From positions 102,563-166,562 of the forward strand of contig MEOF01000049.1 of NCBI GenBank assembly GCA_001769505.1: a DNA stretch of 64,000 bases, written 5' to 3'. The position numbers and the translations under genes are program-made. Origin of the DNA: Bacteroidetes bacterium GWF2_33_38 (GTDB lineage: Bacteria; Bacteroidota; Bacteroidia; Bacteroidales; GWF2-33-38). The notes beneath the pieces were generated by a model. It was not told the DNA's origin. It did not search any database and was given only the letters and a program-made list of their open reading frames with translations. Within the stretch, counting starts at the first letter, position 1. Every line of letters starts with the position of its first letter. Shown here in pieces: positions 1-8,145 of the stretch.

Positions 1-1183
1 GTAAAGCGGCATCAAGTCCACCTTTTTGAGCATCGTCATCAACTTTTACAGGAGTAATTAAATTTATTATTACCAACATAACATAGGTAAAAACAAAAGC
101 ATAAATTGCAGTACCAATAACTGTTACGGTTTGTTTTACTAAGAAACTAGAATCTCCAAAAAGCAAACCATCAGCACCAGCTGCATTTACTGTTTTAGTT
201 GCAAAAACTCCAAGTAAAATACTTCCAAGAACTCCACCAACTCCGTGAACTCCCCAAACATCGAGAGCATCGTCCCATTTCATTTTGTTTTTGAACTGCA
301 CTGCTCCGTAACAAACTAATCCGGCAACTGTTCCAATTATTGGCGATGCCCAAACCGGAACAAATCCTGCACAAGGTGTAATTGCGGCTAATCCGGCAAT
401 CGAACCGGTTAACAATCCGACAAATTTTGGTTTTTTCTCACGGCTCCATTCAATAATTAACCAAGCAATAGTTGCAAAAGATGCCGCAATATCGGTATTT
501 AAAAATGCTGTTGAAGTTATAAAATCAACCGCAACTTCGCTACCTGCATTGAAACCATACCAACCAAACCACAAAAGTCCGCTACCAATTGCAACTAACG
601 GAATACTGTTTGGAGTTGAATCTTTGTCAACACGAGCCTTAACATAAAATACTGAAGCCAAGGCAGCAAAACCAGCTGTAACGTGAACAACAATACCTCC
701 AGCAAAATCTAAAACGCCCCATTGAGCTAATAAACCACCGCCCCAAATCATGTGTACGAATGGATAATAAACTAAAATTTGCCAAACAGTTAAGAAAATA
801 AAATATGCTTTAAACGAAACACGATTTACAAAAGCTCCGGTAATAAGAGCAGGAGTAATAATTGCAAACATCATTTGATAAGCGAAGAAGACATATTCAG
901 GAATTTTTCCATTCGAATACATTGAAGTTGGAGAAATGCCATTTAAAAAAGCTTTTTGGAAATCACCAATTATTCCACCTTCGCCACCGCTAAAGCAAAG
1001 CGAATAACCAAAGGCAACCCAAAGCACAGTTGTCCAGCCAAGCGAGACAAAACTTTGAATCATAATACCTAAAATGTTTCTTTTTGTTGCCAATCCGCCG
1101 TAGAAAAATGCTAATCCGGGAGTCATCAGCATAACTAAACTTGTTGCGAGCAACATAAACCCAGTTGAACCAGTGTCTAACAT
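1..1183 (-). CDS. amt: Ammonium transporter (Amt family), C-terminus cut by window edge
   Basis: Inner-membrane ammonium/ammonia channel for nitrogen uptake. Translating the minus strand from the ATG at 1183 gives about 394 residues with no stop before the window edge. It starts MLDTGSTGFMLLATSLVMLM, continues with TPGLAFFYGG, and further in has FVHMIWGGGLL, DFAGGIVVHVTAG and WGVHGVGG. These are the Amt pore and signature segments, including the two pore histidines (VHVTAG and VHGVGG). The last visible residues (QKGGLDAAL) are close to the usual C-terminus, so only a short tail is missing. It follows an outer-membrane barrel gene on the same strand with a 105-base gap, probably one transcript. 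No glnB/P-II gene is visible, but it could lie beyond the edge. Confidence 0.93.
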   Translation of the reverse strand, partial: MLDTGSTGFMLLATSLVMLMTPGLAFFYGGLATKRNILGIMIQSFVSLGWTTVLWVAFGYSLCFSGGEGGIIGDFQKAFLNGISPTSMYSNGKIPEYVFFAYQMMFAIITPALITGAFVNRVSFKAYFIFLTVWQILVYYPFVHMIWGGGLLAQWGVLDFAGGIVVHVTAGFAALASVFYVKARVDKDSTPNSIPLVAIGSGLLWFGWYGFNAGSEVAVDFITSTAFLNTDIAASFATIAWLIIEWSREKKPKFVGLLTGSIAGLAAITPCAGFVPVWASPIIGTVAGLVCYGAVQFKNKMKWDDALDVWGVHGVGGVLGSILLGVFATKTVNAAGADGLLFGDSSFLVKQTVTVIGTAIYAFVFTYVMLVIINLITPVKVDDDAQKGGLDAAL

Positions 1184-1288
1184 AATTTTTGTTTTTTAAT
1201 TATTAATTTGAAAGTTTATAATATTATCAAATTTGCAAAGCGAAAAATAAATTCGAATTCAAATTCTTATTTTTAATTTTCTGTTTTT

Positions 1289-2044
1289 TTAAAAAGATAT
1301 TCCCGCCACCATATATATTTTTTCGGCTTGCGGATTTGTAATTAATGATACTGATAATGGTAGTTTATATTCGTCGGTAATTTTAATTTCTTTGGTTGAG
1401 GTAAATCCTAAATTTGTAATCCCATAATTGTCGCCATAAAATCCTGATTCGCCCTTGTTTTCGTCGGGATTCGTTAAATTAAATCCAATAAAAACAGAAA
1501 GGTTTTTGAAAGAATAGGCTAATTGCCCATACGTTGAATACTGTATGCTTCCGGTAGTTCCATCGGTATTAATTTTTCGGGCGTCGGCTCCCCAAACATT
1601 TGCAGCAATAAGGACTGATAGTGGTAATTTTTCGGTTCCATTGAAAGCCAATGTAGTTTCAAAAACATGTCCGGTTGATGCTTCGTGAAGCTCAAAATAT
1701 TTATAATCGGCTGTTTCGTCGGGGAAAAAGTAATCGGTAAATGTGATTGAAAATTTTTCGTTAAAAGTGTAAGCTGCATACAAATCGGCTTCTTGAGCAC
1801 CCGTAAAATTTGTTGCAAAAGCTCCCCATGCACCAAATGCAAATCCGTTTTTGCTGTATTCTATTCCGGGTTGAATGCTAGGCGATCCTCCAAAATCGAT
1901 TCCTCTCCACACGTATCGGCTCATTAAATCGCAACTTGCACTAAATGGATTTGTGCTTTCTTCTGTGGTTTCTTGCGAAAAAGCAAAACTATTTATAAGA
2001 ACTAAAAAAAGAGTAGAAACGATGATTAATTTAACATTTTTCAT
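1289..2044 (-). CDS. Outer-membrane beta-barrel protein, TorF-like putative porin
   Basis: A 251-residue protein with a signal peptide (hydrophobic LIIVSTLFLVLINSFAFS, then Q) followed by alternating polar/aromatic strands. The opening strand includes DLMSRYVWRGIDFG, and the chain ends in a beta strand (IYMVAGISF). The RYVWRG start and the length resemble the TorF/Gcw_chp putative porin family. It lies directly upstream of the ammonium transporter on the same strand, so a role in passing nitrogen compounds across the outer membrane is a reasonable inference, not a demonstrated one. The start is the only ATG ahead of the signal peptide. The barrel call is firm; the substrate is unknown. Confidence 0.7.
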   Translation of the reverse strand: MKNVKLIIVSTLFLVLINSFAFSQETTEESTNPFSASCDLMSRYVWRGIDFGGSPSIQPGIEYSKNGFAFGAWGAFATNFTGAQEADLYAAYTFNEKFSITFTDYFFPDETADYKYFELHEASTGHVFETTLAFNGTEKLPLSVLIAANVWGADARKINTDGTTGSIQYSTYGQLAYSFKNLSVFIGFNLTNPDENKGESGFYGDNYGITNLGFTSTKEIKITDEYKLPLSVSLITNPQAEKIYMVAGISF

Positions 2045-2224
2045 TGCCTAATTTTTTTATTTTAAAACTAAGCAAATATGAAAGAAAAACCGTTTTTAGT
2101 CAATTGTGTGATTACGTAAAAATAAGTACGTGTTTTACTTATTTTTACTGACCGAAAGATTTGTAAAAGGAAATTAGATACGGAGGTCTAAACATAGAGT
2201 TTACTCGCCATATCTTAAAATACT

Positions 2225-2379
2225 AAATTTTGCTCTTTGCTCCAATTCTCGTGTATGCTTTGGTCTGTTGTCGGAAAGGATTCCGACAAGGGCAGAAAAT
2301 AACCTCAATGTATTTTGTAAACTCGTATAATCGCTTTAATTTAGTCAAAAATTAAACTTTGATGAAGGTTCTTGACGAA
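2225..2379. repeat. Dispersed repeat family R1, copy A (with perfect hairpin)
   Basis: This stretch of the 403-base gap at 2045-2447 shares an imperfect direct repeat with 4237-4400, and its second half is also shared with 31978-32056. Conserved blocks are AAATTTTGCTCTTTGCT, GATTCCGACNAGGGCA, CTCGTATAATCG and TTAGTCNAAAATTAAA. Copy A contains a perfect 9-bp stem with a 4-base loop at 2268-2289 (TTGTCGGAA/TTCCGACAA), which is degenerate in copy B. No coding sense was found. Copies A and B bracket the ImmA-DUF4411 module. Nothing recognisable was seen in the rest of the gap (2045-2224). Confidence 0.7.
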
Positions 2380-2429
2380 ATGATGTTGCACATGATGCAA
2401 AGAAGAAACAGCTTTTCATAAATTAAAAC

Positions 2430-2458
2430 CTTGATTTGAGATAAAATTTGTATTTTTG
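2430..2458 (+). promoter_or_regulatory. Predicted Bacteroidota promoter, nearly leaderless
   Basis: The -7 box TATTTTTG (2451-2458) matches TAnnTTTG exactly. A CTTG at 2430-2433, 17 bases upstream, could be a weak -33 element. The ATG of the ImmA-like gene starts at 2463, so transcription would begin almost at the start codon. Confidence 0.5.
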
Positions 2459-2462
2459 TAAT

Positions 2463-3641
2463 ATGGCAGAAAAGGCATACATAACAGCAAAAGTCTTTAA
2501 ATGGGCAAGAGAATCAGCAAAGATGACTGAAAAAATTGCTGCATCTAAAGTTGCCGTTTCTATTGATAAGTTCAAGGATTGGGAAAATGGAGAAGATTAT
2601 CCGACCATTAGACAGGCACAGACTTTAGCGAAAGCGTATAGAAGACCATTTGCATTATTTTTTCTACCTGATGTACCAACAGATTTTCAACCTCTTCAAG
2701 ATTTCAGAAAAACAGGCTCAAAAGAATTAAGTACATCTTCAATTTTCATAATTCGAGAAATACAACAAAAACAAGCTTGGATTAGCGAAGTAAACGAAGA
2801 TAATAATGAAAACAGAGTTCCATTTATTGGCAAATTCACTATTAAAGATAATCCAGTACTTGTTGCTAATGATATTCTTGCTACGCTAAATATCAACCCA
2901 TTAAATTATAAATCTAATAATCCAATCATTGAATGGATTGATAAGGCTGAATCAAATGGGATTTTTATTTCAAGGACTAGTTTTATCCATTCAAGGCTAA
3001 AGTTGGACTCAAATGAAATTCAAGGTTTTGCAATTGCAGACAACTTTGCTCCTTTCATATTTATTAATTCAGACGATTGGAATGCTCCTCAATTATTTAC
3101 TTTAGTTCACGAACTTTCTCACCTTTGGATTGCCGAGACGGGAATATCAAATGACGTAGAGCCATCAATAAAAAATGCTGGTGATTATAATCCAATTGAA
3201 TTATTCTGCAATGAAGTTGCTGCAAACGCATTAATGCCTAAGAGATTCATTGACAGTCTTGATGATAAGGCTTTTGATAATGCTAAAGAAATTTTTAAAA
3301 ATGCTAAAATAATTGGGGTTAGCTCTTTTGCATTATTGGTTAGAGCATTCAACCTTAACGTTATTTCATTAAGTGCATATAAACAATTGAAGCATTTAGC
3401 CGACATTGAATATAACGAATTCTTAAAAAGAGAAGAAGCAAAGAAAATTAAGCAGAAAGAGAAAGAAAAACCAGGCGGACCAAATTATTTTTTACTGCAA
3501 CTAAACAGAAATAGTCGATTATTTACACAAACTGTATTAGATGCTTTTCGTGGAGGTGTAATTGAACCATCTATGGCAAGTAACTTATTAAATGTTCAGG
3601 TAAATAAATTTCCCAAACTTGAAGCACAAATGTACAGATGA
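2463..3641 (+). CDS. XRE-type HTH plus ImmA/IrrE-family metallopeptidase
   Basis: A two-domain protein of about 392 residues. The N-terminus (about residues 10-70) looks like an XRE helix-turn-helix: a KWARESAKMTEKIAASK segment, WENGEDYPTIRQAQTLAKAY, then RPFALFFLP. The middle holds a zinc-protease motif LVHELSHLW (HExxH), with a downstream ELFCNEVAANALMP segment supplying the third metal-ligand glutamate. In ImmA/IrrE proteins this domain cleaves a repressor or acts as an antitoxin-like partner. I place the start at ATG 2463; a TTG at 2448 lies inside the promoter box. The 3' end overlaps the next gene by 4 bases (ATGA), so the two are co-translated. The pairing with a DUF4411 PIN-like protein is a known toxin-antitoxin-like arrangement. 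Which member neutralises which is inferred from the family. Confidence 0.85.
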   Translation: MAEKAYITAKVFKWARESAKMTEKIAASKVAVSIDKFKDWENGEDYPTIRQAQTLAKAYRRPFALFFLPDVPTDFQPLQDFRKTGSKELSTSSIFIIREIQQKQAWISEVNEDNNENRVPFIGKFTIKDNPVLVANDILATLNINPLNYKSNNPIIEWIDKAESNGIFISRTSFIHSRLKLDSNEIQGFAIADNFAPFIFINSDDWNAPQLFTLVHELSHLWIAETGISNDVEPSIKNAGDYNPIELFCNEVAANALMPKRFIDSLDDKAFDNAKEIFKNAKIIGVSSFALLVRAFNLNVISLSAYKQLKHLADIEYNEFLKREEAKKIKQKEKEKPGGPNYFLLQLNRNSRLFTQTVLDAFRGGVIEPSMASNLLNVQVNKFPKLEAQMYR

Positions 3642-4156
3642 GTATAATTGATAAAAAATTCTGCTTAGATGCTAATGTGCTTATTCAAGCTTGGCAAAAA
3701 TACTACTCACCCAAAATATGTCCAAGTTATTGGGATATGCTTAATATGTTGGGTTCTAATAATATCATCTTTATGCCAGAGGTGGTTTATGATGAAATTG
3801 TTCGAACAGATGATGATTTGTCAAAATGGTTGAAGTCAAGTAAAATTCCGATTAGAAAGATTGACGAGCAAGTAACAAAATGCCTAAAAGACATTTATTC
3901 TGCTGACCCAAACCACAAGTATTTAGTTGATAATACAAAGGCAAGGTCATTGGCTGACCCTTGGGTAATTGCACATGCATTAAGAGAAAACGCAACAGTC
4001 GTTACAAAGGAAGAAAAAGTAACAGCAATAAATACTACGAAAATTAAAATTAAAATTCCTAATGTGTGTGAAAAAATGAATGTATCTTGGATTAATGATT
4101 TTCAATTGATTATTGAGTTAGGGATTATGTTTAAATGTGAAATAAAAACAAAATAA
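3638..4156 (+). CDS. DUF4411 PIN-like nuclease, putative toxin
   Basis: A 172-residue protein starting in the ATGA overlap with the ImmA-like gene. It shows a PIN-type acidic pattern: CLDANVLIQAW near residue 10, an acidic segment VVYDEIVRTDD near 52, and SLADPWVIAHAL plus TVVTKEEK further on. These fit DUF4411, a PIN-domain family that usually follows an ImmA/IrrE partner. PIN domains are Mg-dependent RNases, so RNA cleavage is the likely activity. The gene ends shortly before repeat copy B. The module lies between two related repeats in otherwise gene-poor DNA, which suggests it was acquired. Confidence 0.8.
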   Translation: MSIIDKKFCLDANVLIQAWQKYYSPKICPSYWDMLNMLGSNNIIFMPEVVYDEIVRTDDDLSKWLKSSKIPIRKIDEQVTKCLKDIYSADPNHKYLVDNTKARSLADPWVIAHALRENATVVTKEEKVTAINTTKIKIKIPNVCEKMNVSWINDFQLIIELGIMFKCEIKTK

Positions 4157-4236
4157 AGCACGAACGCACAGTCGAGTAGATGCCTGACGAAACGGTTTCC
4201 GCCAGTAGATTTCTCTCACCACTCCGATTTGCATAC

Positions 4237-4400
4237 AAATTTTGCTCTTTGCTTCAAATTTTTTTGTGATAATTTCGGATTGTTGTAGAAAAGATTCCGA
4301 CTAGGGCAAAAAATAACCGTTATATATTTTGTACACTCGTATAATCGATTTAAATTAGTCCAAAATTAAATCTTATTGAAGGTTTTTTAGACGAACTGCA
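4237..4400. repeat. Dispersed repeat family R1, copy B
   Basis: An imperfect direct repeat of 2225-2379, about 2.01 kb downstream in the same orientation. Shared blocks include AAATTTTGCTCTTTGCT, GATTCCGACNAGGGCA and CTCGTATAATCG. By eye identity is roughly three quarters. It lies downstream of the DUF4411 gene, so copies A and B enclose the ImmA-DUF4411 pair. Confidence 0.65.
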
Positions 4401-4442
4401 TTCGGTCGTTTGCAAAATTTGGAGTTATTTAATTAAGAAAAC

Positions 4443-5150
4443 ATGTTGAGACGAGTTGGTATAACAATTTATATTATTGCAATATTTAGCAATAATCTTT
4501 TTTCTACGGCTACTATTAAAAAGTTTAACCACACAGGTTGCATAGGAGATTGTAAATATGGTATAATTGAAAATATTAGAAAAAATGAAAATATTTCAAT
4601 TTCAATTGGAGTCCATTGTGTTTGCTGTACTTCATTTAATCCATTTTGTTATGAAAATAATGATACCTTATATGTTGGATTTAATACTTATGGTCTTGCA
4701 TGTCGTTGTGATTGTAATTATGTGTTATATTACAAAATAGATGGCGTAAATGCAAAAAACATCAAATATGTTGAAAAAACAGACGTTCACCCTGAATGGA
4801 AATATTCTAAAAGCAATAGAGAAACTATGTGTTTACTTAAATATTGGGGAGCAGTTGATCGTAAAAGGATTAATAATAAACTTCATAAACTTGGAGAATA
4901 TACAACAGATGAAAAAGATTATGTAAAATTTTTATTAGATGAAATTGGGAGCCCAATGAAAAAAGATATTTTAGAATCTTTTAAAAAATACAGAAAAAAA
5001 CATAGATATTTATTTATTAAATATGATAATAAAATTGAATATAGACCAACAAGACGTAACGAGAAAGATATAAAAGATATAGACTTTGATTTAATTTTAA
5101 CAATATATCCTCCGAAAGAGGAAGAAAAATTAAATAAAATGAAAAATTAA
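4443..5150 (+). CDS. Cys-rich exported protein of unknown function
   Basis: A 235-residue protein with an N-terminal hydrophobic stretch (ITIYIIAIFSNNLFS), probably a signal peptide or anchor. Cysteine clusters follow: GCIGDC, HCVCC, and CRCDC near residue 90. The C-terminal half is lysine/tyrosine-rich and AT-rich, with no motif I recognise. It stands alone between repeat copy B and a palindrome-bearing gap, in accessory DNA. The cysteines suggest disulfides or metal binding outside the cytoplasm. No function is assigned. Confidence 0.6.
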   Translation: MLRRVGITIYIIAIFSNNLFSTATIKKFNHTGCIGDCKYGIIENIRKNENISISIGVHCVCCTSFNPFCYENNDTLYVGFNTYGLACRCDCNYVLYYKIDGVNAKNIKYVEKTDVHPEWKYSKSNRETMCLLKYWGAVDRKRINNKLHKLGEYTTDEKDYVKFLLDEIGSPMKKDILESFKKYRKKHRYLFIKYDNKIEYRPTRRNEKDIKDIDFDLILTIYPPKEEEKLNKMKN

Positions 5151-5277
5151 GCAAAAGAAATTAAAATAACCCTTTCTTAAAGCCAATTGCTAATCAAGTA
5201 GCATCCATTCAATAAATAGAAACCTATTAAGGTTCGAAATTATAAATTTCAACGAATGAGATTTAACTATAGTTCGC

Positions 5278-5363
5278 TCAACTTTGCCAAAGTTGATTTT
5301 AACTAGAGTATAACCTGCAGATAATCAGCAATATTTTAATTTGATATAAACTTTGGCAAAGTT
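5278..5363. repeat. Two copies of an AACTTTGNCAAAGTT palindrome
   Basis: TCAACTTTGCCAAAGTTGA (5278-5296) is a perfect 9-1-9 palindrome. AACTTTGGCAAAGTT (5349-5363) repeats the same core in the other orientation. A third copy, AACTTTGACAAAGTT, is at 63871-63885. They are candidate REP-like sites or a factor-binding palindrome. The rest of the gap 5151-5404 shows nothing else. Confidence 0.6.
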
Positions 5364-5404
5364 CTTAAAATCAAATGCTTAAAAAAATTAACCGAGCTAT
5401 TGAT

Positions 5405-6064
5405 TTAAAGTTCTATAATTTTGTTTTTTATAGCAAATTTCACCAAATCAACGGTGCTATTCAAATCAAGTTTTCGCATGATGCTAGTTTTGTGAGTTTC
5501 GACAGTTCGTATGCTGATAGAAAGTCGCTGAGCAATGCTCGGGTTGCTCATTCCTTCAACCACGTACAAAAGTATTTCTCGCTCACGATTTGAAAGGCTC
5601 GACATTTTATCGTCGGAAACACTGTTCCCTTGTTTGGCACTTTTTACGTAACTTTTCAAAATCGTATCGGAAATAGCTTTGCTAAAATATTCGTTTCCGT
5701 TGTAGATTTCGTTAATGGCGAGTAGCAATTCTTTTCGAGTAGTATTTTTGGGTAAATATCCATGAATACCAGCTTTCAATGCATTGAAAATAAAATCTTC
5801 TGAGGTGTACATCGACAGCATTAAAATTTTAATTTGTGGATATTCGACCGCTAATATTTTTGAGATTTCGATACCCGACATGGTTGGAAGCGATATATCG
5901 AGGAGAACCATCGTTGGGATTTTGGTTTTAAGAATATCGAAAAATTCGTGAGCATCTTTGGCTTCTCCAATTATTTCTATTTCGGAGTTATCAGATAATA
6001 AGGATTTAATTCCGTCACGAACAATTTGATGGTCGTCGACCAATATGATTTTTATTTTACTCAT
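5405..6064 (-). CDS. NarL/FixJ-type response regulator (REC + LuxR HTH)
   Basis: A 219-residue DNA-binding response regulator. The receiver domain starts IILVDDHQIVRDG with the acidic pair, has the phospho-acceptor Asp in MVLLDISLPTMSG near residue 54, and the conserved Lys in GYLPKNTTRKEL. The C-terminal LuxR-type HTH runs from LSNREREILLYVVEGMSN to RTVETHKTSIMRKL. I use the ATG at 6064, not the upstream Met at 6136, because the homology begins there and its ATGA overlaps the kinase stop by 4 bases. It is the cognate partner of the adjacent histidine kinase. Target genes are unknown. Confidence 0.93.
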   Translation of the reverse strand: MSKIKIILVDDHQIVRDGIKSLLSDNSEIEIIGEAKDAHEFFDILKTKIPTMVLLDISLPTMSGIEISKILAVEYPQIKILMLSMYTSEDFIFNALKAGIHGYLPKNTTRKELLLAINEIYNGNEYFSKAISDTILKSYVKSAKQGNSVSDDKMSSLSNREREILLYVVEGMSNPSIAQRLSISIRTVETHKTSIMRKLDLNSTVDLVKFAIKNKIIEL

Positions 6065-7848
6065 AATATTTTTTTTCGCAAGGGTATTTCGATATGTATT
6101 TGAGTTCCTTTTAATGTTTCTGATTTGACAGAGCAAGTTCCTTTTAATAATGCAACTCGATCTTTTATATTATTTAACCCATTCGAGTTTTGTGATTTTA
6201 TGTTGGATTTATCAAAACCTACTCCATCATCTTCGATAAGCAATTTTACAAATTCTTTGTCAAAAAATAGTTGAATGCTTGCACTATTTGCTTGCGAATG
6301 TTTTAAAATATTTGTCAGAGCTTCTTGAATAATTCGGAACAAGTATGTTTTTATTTTCGAATCAATGTCGTTGCTATTTCCTTCTGACTTAAAAAGAATA
6401 TTAATTTTAGTTGTTTCGGATATTTCGTTACAGATGTTTCGAACGGCAGATACTAAACCAAACTCCGAGAGGGCTGCCGGCATTAAATTGTTCGAAATTC
6501 GTCGTGTTTCTTCTATGGTTTTATCGAAAAGCAAGCCCAATTCATAAAATTTATCCTCCGTTTCGCTTGTCAATTTCGATTGATCTAAGCAGCTTTCGTA
6601 TTTCAACTTGAGACCGATTAGTAATTGTCCTAAACTATCGTGCAATTCGCGTGAGAGCCTCATTCGTTCCGATTCTTGCCCGTCGATTAACGAGCTAAGA
6701 CTTTTTATTCGTTCGGAATTTAACTCTTCGCTTTGCTCTTTTAATTTATTCGCCATTTTATTAAACGAATCGGTAAGTTCGCCAATTTCGTCGTTCAATT
6801 TATGTTTAATTTGAATCTCGAAATTTCCTTTGCCTATTTCGTGAGCAGCATGGTTCAATTTTTTAATTGGGAGTGTAATTTTTTGCGAAACAATAATAAC
6901 AACCATTAAAACCATAAAAAAAATAAAAACGCTGATAAATAGTATTTCGTTTCTGATTTTATAAATCGGAATGGTTGCTTCTTCATAATCAATTTCGGCA
7001 AGAATTGCCCATTCGAGGTTTGGAATATTTATTTTGCTATACGAGCTCAAAACCTCTATCCCTCTGTAATCTTTTATAATTTGAGTTCCTGGATTATTGT
7101 TAAAAGAAGCGATACTGGCTTCAGTTTTAACAATGGTTTTCAAAACCGAATTCGATTGAAACCGAGAGGAGCTTCGCATTAAATAATCGTGCCCAACTAA
7201 ATACGATTCTCCCGAAATTCCAAGCCCATTCGAGGGATTATCTTCAAGCATAATAGCGTTTATGGCTTTTAGCGAAATCTCAAAAACAAGAATTCCAACT
7301 ACTTGATTCGACGAGTCGGTAATTTTAGAACTAAGTGTAACAAGCGGCTGACTCAAGTTACTGAGTTTTGTCAAATCGTTAATGTAAAGCGAGTCGCTAA
7401 TTATTGACTGCTGCCACAAAAAGTCGTAATCTTGATTTGTGTTATCTGCGTTCGATTTTAAATGAAATACCTTGCGATTCTTTCCAATTATAGTTATCCG
7501 ATTGTAATGTTTTTTCGACAATTGATTTACAAATTCGTTTTCCAAATTTCGTAGACTATCGTTGATTATTTCGTAGTTCGAACATGAATCAGATTCGTTT
7601 ATTTGAGCTAATATTTTTTTTATATCGGAAGATGAATTTACAAGTTGAATTTCTTTGATACAATCGTTGAAAAACTTCTCGACCAAATGAGTTTTCACAA
7701 CTCGCACCGATGTCAACTGATTAAATGTACGTTCTAAGATTGCTTTTTTAGCATGATAAAACGAATAATACCCGATTATAAATATGCTTATCGTGCTCAC
7801 AAACAAGAAGACCAAAATTAACTTATCGGAAATCGAAATTTTTCGCAT
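6061..7848 (-). CDS. Membrane sensor histidine kinase, NarX-like (HisKA_3)
   Basis: A 595-residue kinase. TM1 is at about 9-29 and is followed by an extracytoplasmic sensor region of about 265 residues, probably Cache-like. A very hydrophobic TM2 (ILFISVFIFFMVLMVVIIV) is near residue 300. A HAMP-type linker (ITLPIKKLNHAAHEIGKGNF) comes next. The dimerisation/phospho-acceptor box ESERMRLSRELHDSLGQLL is centred near residue 400. The ATPase domain has RIIQEALTNILKHS (N box) and EDDGVGFD (G1 box). HisKA_3 kinases pair with NarL-type regulators, which matches the gene that overlaps its 3' end. The signal sensed cannot be read from the sequence. The 297-base gap upstream (7849-8145) shows nothing convincing. 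Confidence 0.92.
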   Translation of the reverse strand: MRKISISDKLILVFLFVSTISIFIIGYYSFYHAKKAILERTFNQLTSVRVVKTHLVEKFFNDCIKEIQLVNSSSDIKKILAQINESDSCSNYEIINDSLRNLENEFVNQLSKKHYNRITIIGKNRKVFHLKSNADNTNQDYDFLWQQSIISDSLYINDLTKLSNLSQPLVTLSSKITDSSNQVVGILVFEISLKAINAIMLEDNPSNGLGISGESYLVGHDYLMRSSSRFQSNSVLKTIVKTEASIASFNNNPGTQIIKDYRGIEVLSSYSKINIPNLEWAILAEIDYEEATIPIYKIRNEILFISVFIFFMVLMVVIIVSQKITLPIKKLNHAAHEIGKGNFEIQIKHKLNDEIGELTDSFNKMANKLKEQSEELNSERIKSLSSLIDGQESERMRLSRELHDSLGQLLIGLKLKYESCLDQSKLTSETEDKFYELGLLFDKTIEETRRISNNLMPAALSEFGLVSAVRNICNEISETTKINILFKSEGNSNDIDSKIKTYLFRIIQEALTNILKHSQANSASIQLFFDKEFVKLLIEDDGVGFDKSNIKSQNSNGLNNIKDRVALLKGTCSVKSETLKGTQIHIEIPLRKKIL

Positions 7849-8145
7849 GAGTATTAAATCAAAAATCTAAAGTAACATTAAAGCGTTAAATTTTATCATA
7901 AAATTTTTAAAATTTATGACGATTGGTAATCTTATAAAAAAAAGACGTTATAAAAATGAGAGCTATACTCGTTGAAAATATAAGCTTACGACTTTCTGTT
8001 GAACAAATAAAAAACTCGAAAAATCAAGATTATAACATAGCCCTTTTTCTAATTATCTTGATGAAATAATTGAAAGACAGTGAAATACAAAACAGGAAAA
8101 ACAAACTGGATTTATACTCCCCAAAAAAAACTCACCTTAGAAGTT

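Noticed and set aside
2268..2289. Perfect hairpin TTGTCGGAA/TTCCGACAA as a terminator
   Set aside because: It is not followed by a T run and is part of repeat R1, where it is degenerate in copy B.
4424..5173. Possible fourth integron cassette around the Cys-rich gene (GTTATTTAATT before, AATTAAAATAAC after)
   Set aside because: The match needs an indel, the boxes are pure A/T, and no L''/L' pairing was found.
6065..6136. Upstream extension of the response regulator
   Set aside because: It runs inside the kinase coding sequence and precedes the receiver-domain start; the ATGA overlap start is better.
7956..8070. Short 37-codon ORF in the gap between kinase and carboxyltransferase genes
   Set aside because: No ribosome-binding site, promoter box or recognisable sequence; length is within chance in AT-rich DNA.
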